From the NCBI GenBank assembly GCA_021838945.1, contig JAKCCH010000006.1, forward strand, positions 1 to 58,770: DNA of 58,770 bases, written 5' to 3'. This DNA comes from Actinomycetes bacterium. GTDB taxonomy: Bacteria > Actinomycetota > Acidimicrobiia > Acidimicrobiales > Bog-793. This document shows positions 56,967-58,770 of the stretch, piece after piece; position 1 is the first letter of the stretch; every line of letters starts with the position of its first letter. The notes beneath the pieces are model-generated. The model ran no database searches, had not been told where the DNA came from, and was given only the letters and a program-made list of their open reading frames with translations. The position numbers and the translations under genes were made by a program.

Positions 56967-57718
56967 CTGCGGACCTCCTCTCGGTCGATGGCGGCCTGTC
57001 GGTCGATCCCGGCCCGTGGCAGGACGACGTCGGCGGCCTCGGCGGGTGTGACGTCGGGGTACAGGAGCTTCACAGCAAGCCATGCAAGCACGCCGCCAGC
57101 GATCTCCGCCGCCACGTAACCGGGAACCGAGCCCGGGGCGATGCCTGCGAAGGTGTCGGAGAACATGCGGCCGACGCTGATGGCTGGGTTGGCGAAGCTC
57201 GTCGAGCTCGTGAAGAAGTAGGCAGCGCCGATGTACGCCCCGACGGCGGGGGCTGCGGCACCGGACCGGCCGGTACGAGCGAGAGCGAAGATCAGGAGGA
57301 TCAAGCCGAGCGTGGCGACGACTTCGCCGAGCAGGTGCGCGGCCGATGCGCGATGCCGGGTCGACATGCTGACGGCCGCATGCCCGAACATCAGGTTCGC
57401 GACAACCGCCCCGCCGATGCAGCCACCCACCTGTGCGGGCAGGTACGCGGCAGCATCCCGCCACGACAGCCCCCCGAACGCGGCATCCACGAACGACACG
57501 ACCGGGTTGAAGTGACCGCCGGAGACCGGACCGAACATCAAGATGATGGCGTAGAGCCCGGCAGCCGTCGCGGCGGCGTTCTCGAACAGCTCGAGGCCGA
57601 CGTTGCCCGGAGAGAGCTGCTGGGCGGCGATCCCCGAACCGATGACGACAGCCGCGAGAAAGGCGCTGCCGAGCACCTCGGCGACAAGGCGGCGCGAAAG
57701 CGCCGTGTCGTTCCTCAC
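56963..57718 (-). CDS. Aquaporin/MIP channel (AqpS-like)
   Basis: SGGHFNPVVSF and SFANPAISVGRMF (NPA-like boxes). Alternative start 57802 would overlap arsI. Confidence 0.85.
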   Translation of the reverse strand: MRNDTALSRRLVAEVLGSAFLAAVVIGSGIAAQQLSPGNVGLELFENAAATAAGLYAIILMFGPVSGGHFNPVVSFVDAAFGGLSWRDAAAYLPAQVGGCIGGAVVANLMFGHAAVSMSTRHRASAAHLLGEVVATLGLILLIFALARTGRSGAAAPAVGAYIGAAYFFTSSTSFANPAISVGRMFSDTFAGIAPGSVPGYVAAEIAGGVLAWLAVKLLYPDVTPAEAADVVLPRAGIDRQAAIDREEVRR

Positions 57719-57749
57719 CCGGGAGTCCGGTTCGCGGTCGGCCGGCAGC

Positions 57750-58220
57750 TCAGCAGCAGAGCTGCGCCGCGGCTCGGTCGGCGGCCTCCGTGGCCTCGGC
57801 ACCGCAGCACCTGCCGTCGCCGCCGACGCCGCTACCTACCGGCGCGTCGGCGAGCACCGCGTAGAACTCCCATGGCGCTCCGTCCGGGTCGTTCACCCAC
57901 ACCTTGTCCTGCACCGCATAGCAGCAGGTCACCCCGTCCTGAACTTCGGTCGAGAGACCTTCGCCCCTCAGGCGCATCGTCGCCCGGGCGACCTCTTCGG
58001 TCGAGCCCACCTCGACACCGAGATGGTTGAGCGCTCCGCCAACGCCGGTGCCACGTGCTGACGCATGCTCGATCAGGACGAGCTTCAACGGCGGCTCCCC
58101 GATGGCGAAGTTCGCGTAACCGGGACGGACCTTCGCCGGTTCCGCTCCGAAGAGCTTCGAATAGAAGTCGATCGCCTCGTTCAAGTCGGACACGTTGAGG
58201 GCGAGCTGCACTCGGGACAC
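57750..58220 (-). CDS. arsI: ArsI/CadI-like VOC protein (organoarsenical lyase family)
   Basis: MSRVQLALNVSDLNEAIDFYSKLFG...VTCCYAVQDKVWVNDPDGAPWEFY; Cys-rich tail GRCCGAE...LCC. Confidence 0.85.
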   Translation of the reverse strand: MSRVQLALNVSDLNEAIDFYSKLFGAEPAKVRPGYANFAIGEPPLKLVLIEHASARGTGVGGALNHLGVEVGSTEEVARATMRLRGEGLSTEVQDGVTCCYAVQDKVWVNDPDGAPWEFYAVLADAPVGSGVGGDGRCCGAEATEAADRAAAQLCC

Positions 58221-58237
58221 GGGGCCTCCTCCGATAC

Positions 58238-58253
58238 ATTGATGAGCGTCGAT
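58238..58253. promoter_or_regulatory. Candidate ArsR operator
   Basis: ATTGA-tgagcg-TCGAT imperfect inverted repeat in the 78-bp arsI/arsR divergent intergenic region. Confidence 0.45.
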
Positions 58254-58298
58254 GAGAGCATGGTGCAACATATCGACCACTGTCAATAGGAGGCGCAC

Positions 58299-58625
58299 AT
58301 GCCCGCACGGACCGCCACACTGTGCTGCACGCCCCTCACCGAGGCCGCCCTCTCGGCCGCCGATGCGACCGAGGTGGCATCTCTGCTCGGTGCTCTGGCG
58401 GATCCGGTCCGTCTGCGCCTCCTCTCCATCGTCGCCGCCCAGGGCGAGGTGTGCGGATGCAACTTGGAGGGACCGCTCGGGAAGAGCCAGCCGACCGTCT
58501 CTCACCACACCAAGGTGCTCGCTGAGGCGGGATTGATCACGAGCGAGCGCCGCGGCCGCTGGGTCTGGTGGCGACCGGTGCCGGAGCGGCTCGCACTGCT
58601 GCGGCAGGTGCTCGGGGGGCAGTAG
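58299..58625 (+). CDS. arsR: ArsR-family metalloregulator
   Basis: LCCTPL... LADPVRLRLLSIVAAQGEVCGCNLEGPLGKSQPTVSHHTKVLAEAGLI. Confidence 0.92.
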   Translation: MPARTATLCCTPLTEAALSAADATEVASLLGALADPVRLRLLSIVAAQGEVCGCNLEGPLGKSQPTVSHHTKVLAEAGLITSERRGRWVWWRPVPERLALLRQVLGGQ

Positions 58626-58770
58626 GGGGAGGCGAATTCGGCTGGGCCGCGGCCTGGCCGCGACCCAGCGTGCAGTGCTTCGGGCCCACCGTGACCGTGG
58701 CGGACCCGGTCGGAGCCGGCTGTCCCGACCCGGTGACCAACCCCGACACCGTGACCTTCGCCGTCAGCGT

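Noticed and set aside
58626-58770. Possible truncated CDS at the right edge
   Set aside because: Too short and no recognisable motif; coding frame cannot be decided.

Overview
This is a high-GC (actinobacterial-type) chromosomal window with dense operons and no rRNA, tRNA, CRISPR array, IS element or phage recognised by eye. Left third: a purine/xanthine-type catabolic cluster (M20 hydrolase, 8-oxoguanine deaminase-like amidohydrolase, three-subunit molybdenum hydroxylase), a Rieske-fusion gene behind a MerR/SoxR-style promoter, an ECF sigma factor gene coupled to a membrane protein gene, and a branched-chain amino-acid-type ABC operon. Middle: secreted nucleosidase, HtrA protease, alkyltransferase-like protein, transporters, gamma-glutamyltransferase, a 1295-aa kinase/phosphatase signalling hub, acyl-CoA synthetase and prolyl oligopeptidase. 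Right third: a candidate hypoxia/dormancy island (about 35.2-52.1 kb) with Hsp20, a phosphoribosyltransferase-hydrolase fusion, a class II-like ribonucleotide reductase lacking its canonical radical cysteine, a nine-gene overlapping group-3b-type [NiFe] hydrogenase operon, and small orphan genes. Several of these promoters carry a recurring 15-bp DosR/DevR-like box (GGGACTTTCGGCCCT-like) centred 42-43 nt upstream of a start codon, with an nAnnnT/TAnnnT -10 in between. This predicts leaderless transcripts, in some cases starting at a tiny ORF coupled to the real gene. The right end is an ArsR-ArsI-aquaporin-ArsC arsenic cassette. All homology and motif calls were made by eye; none was tested computationally.
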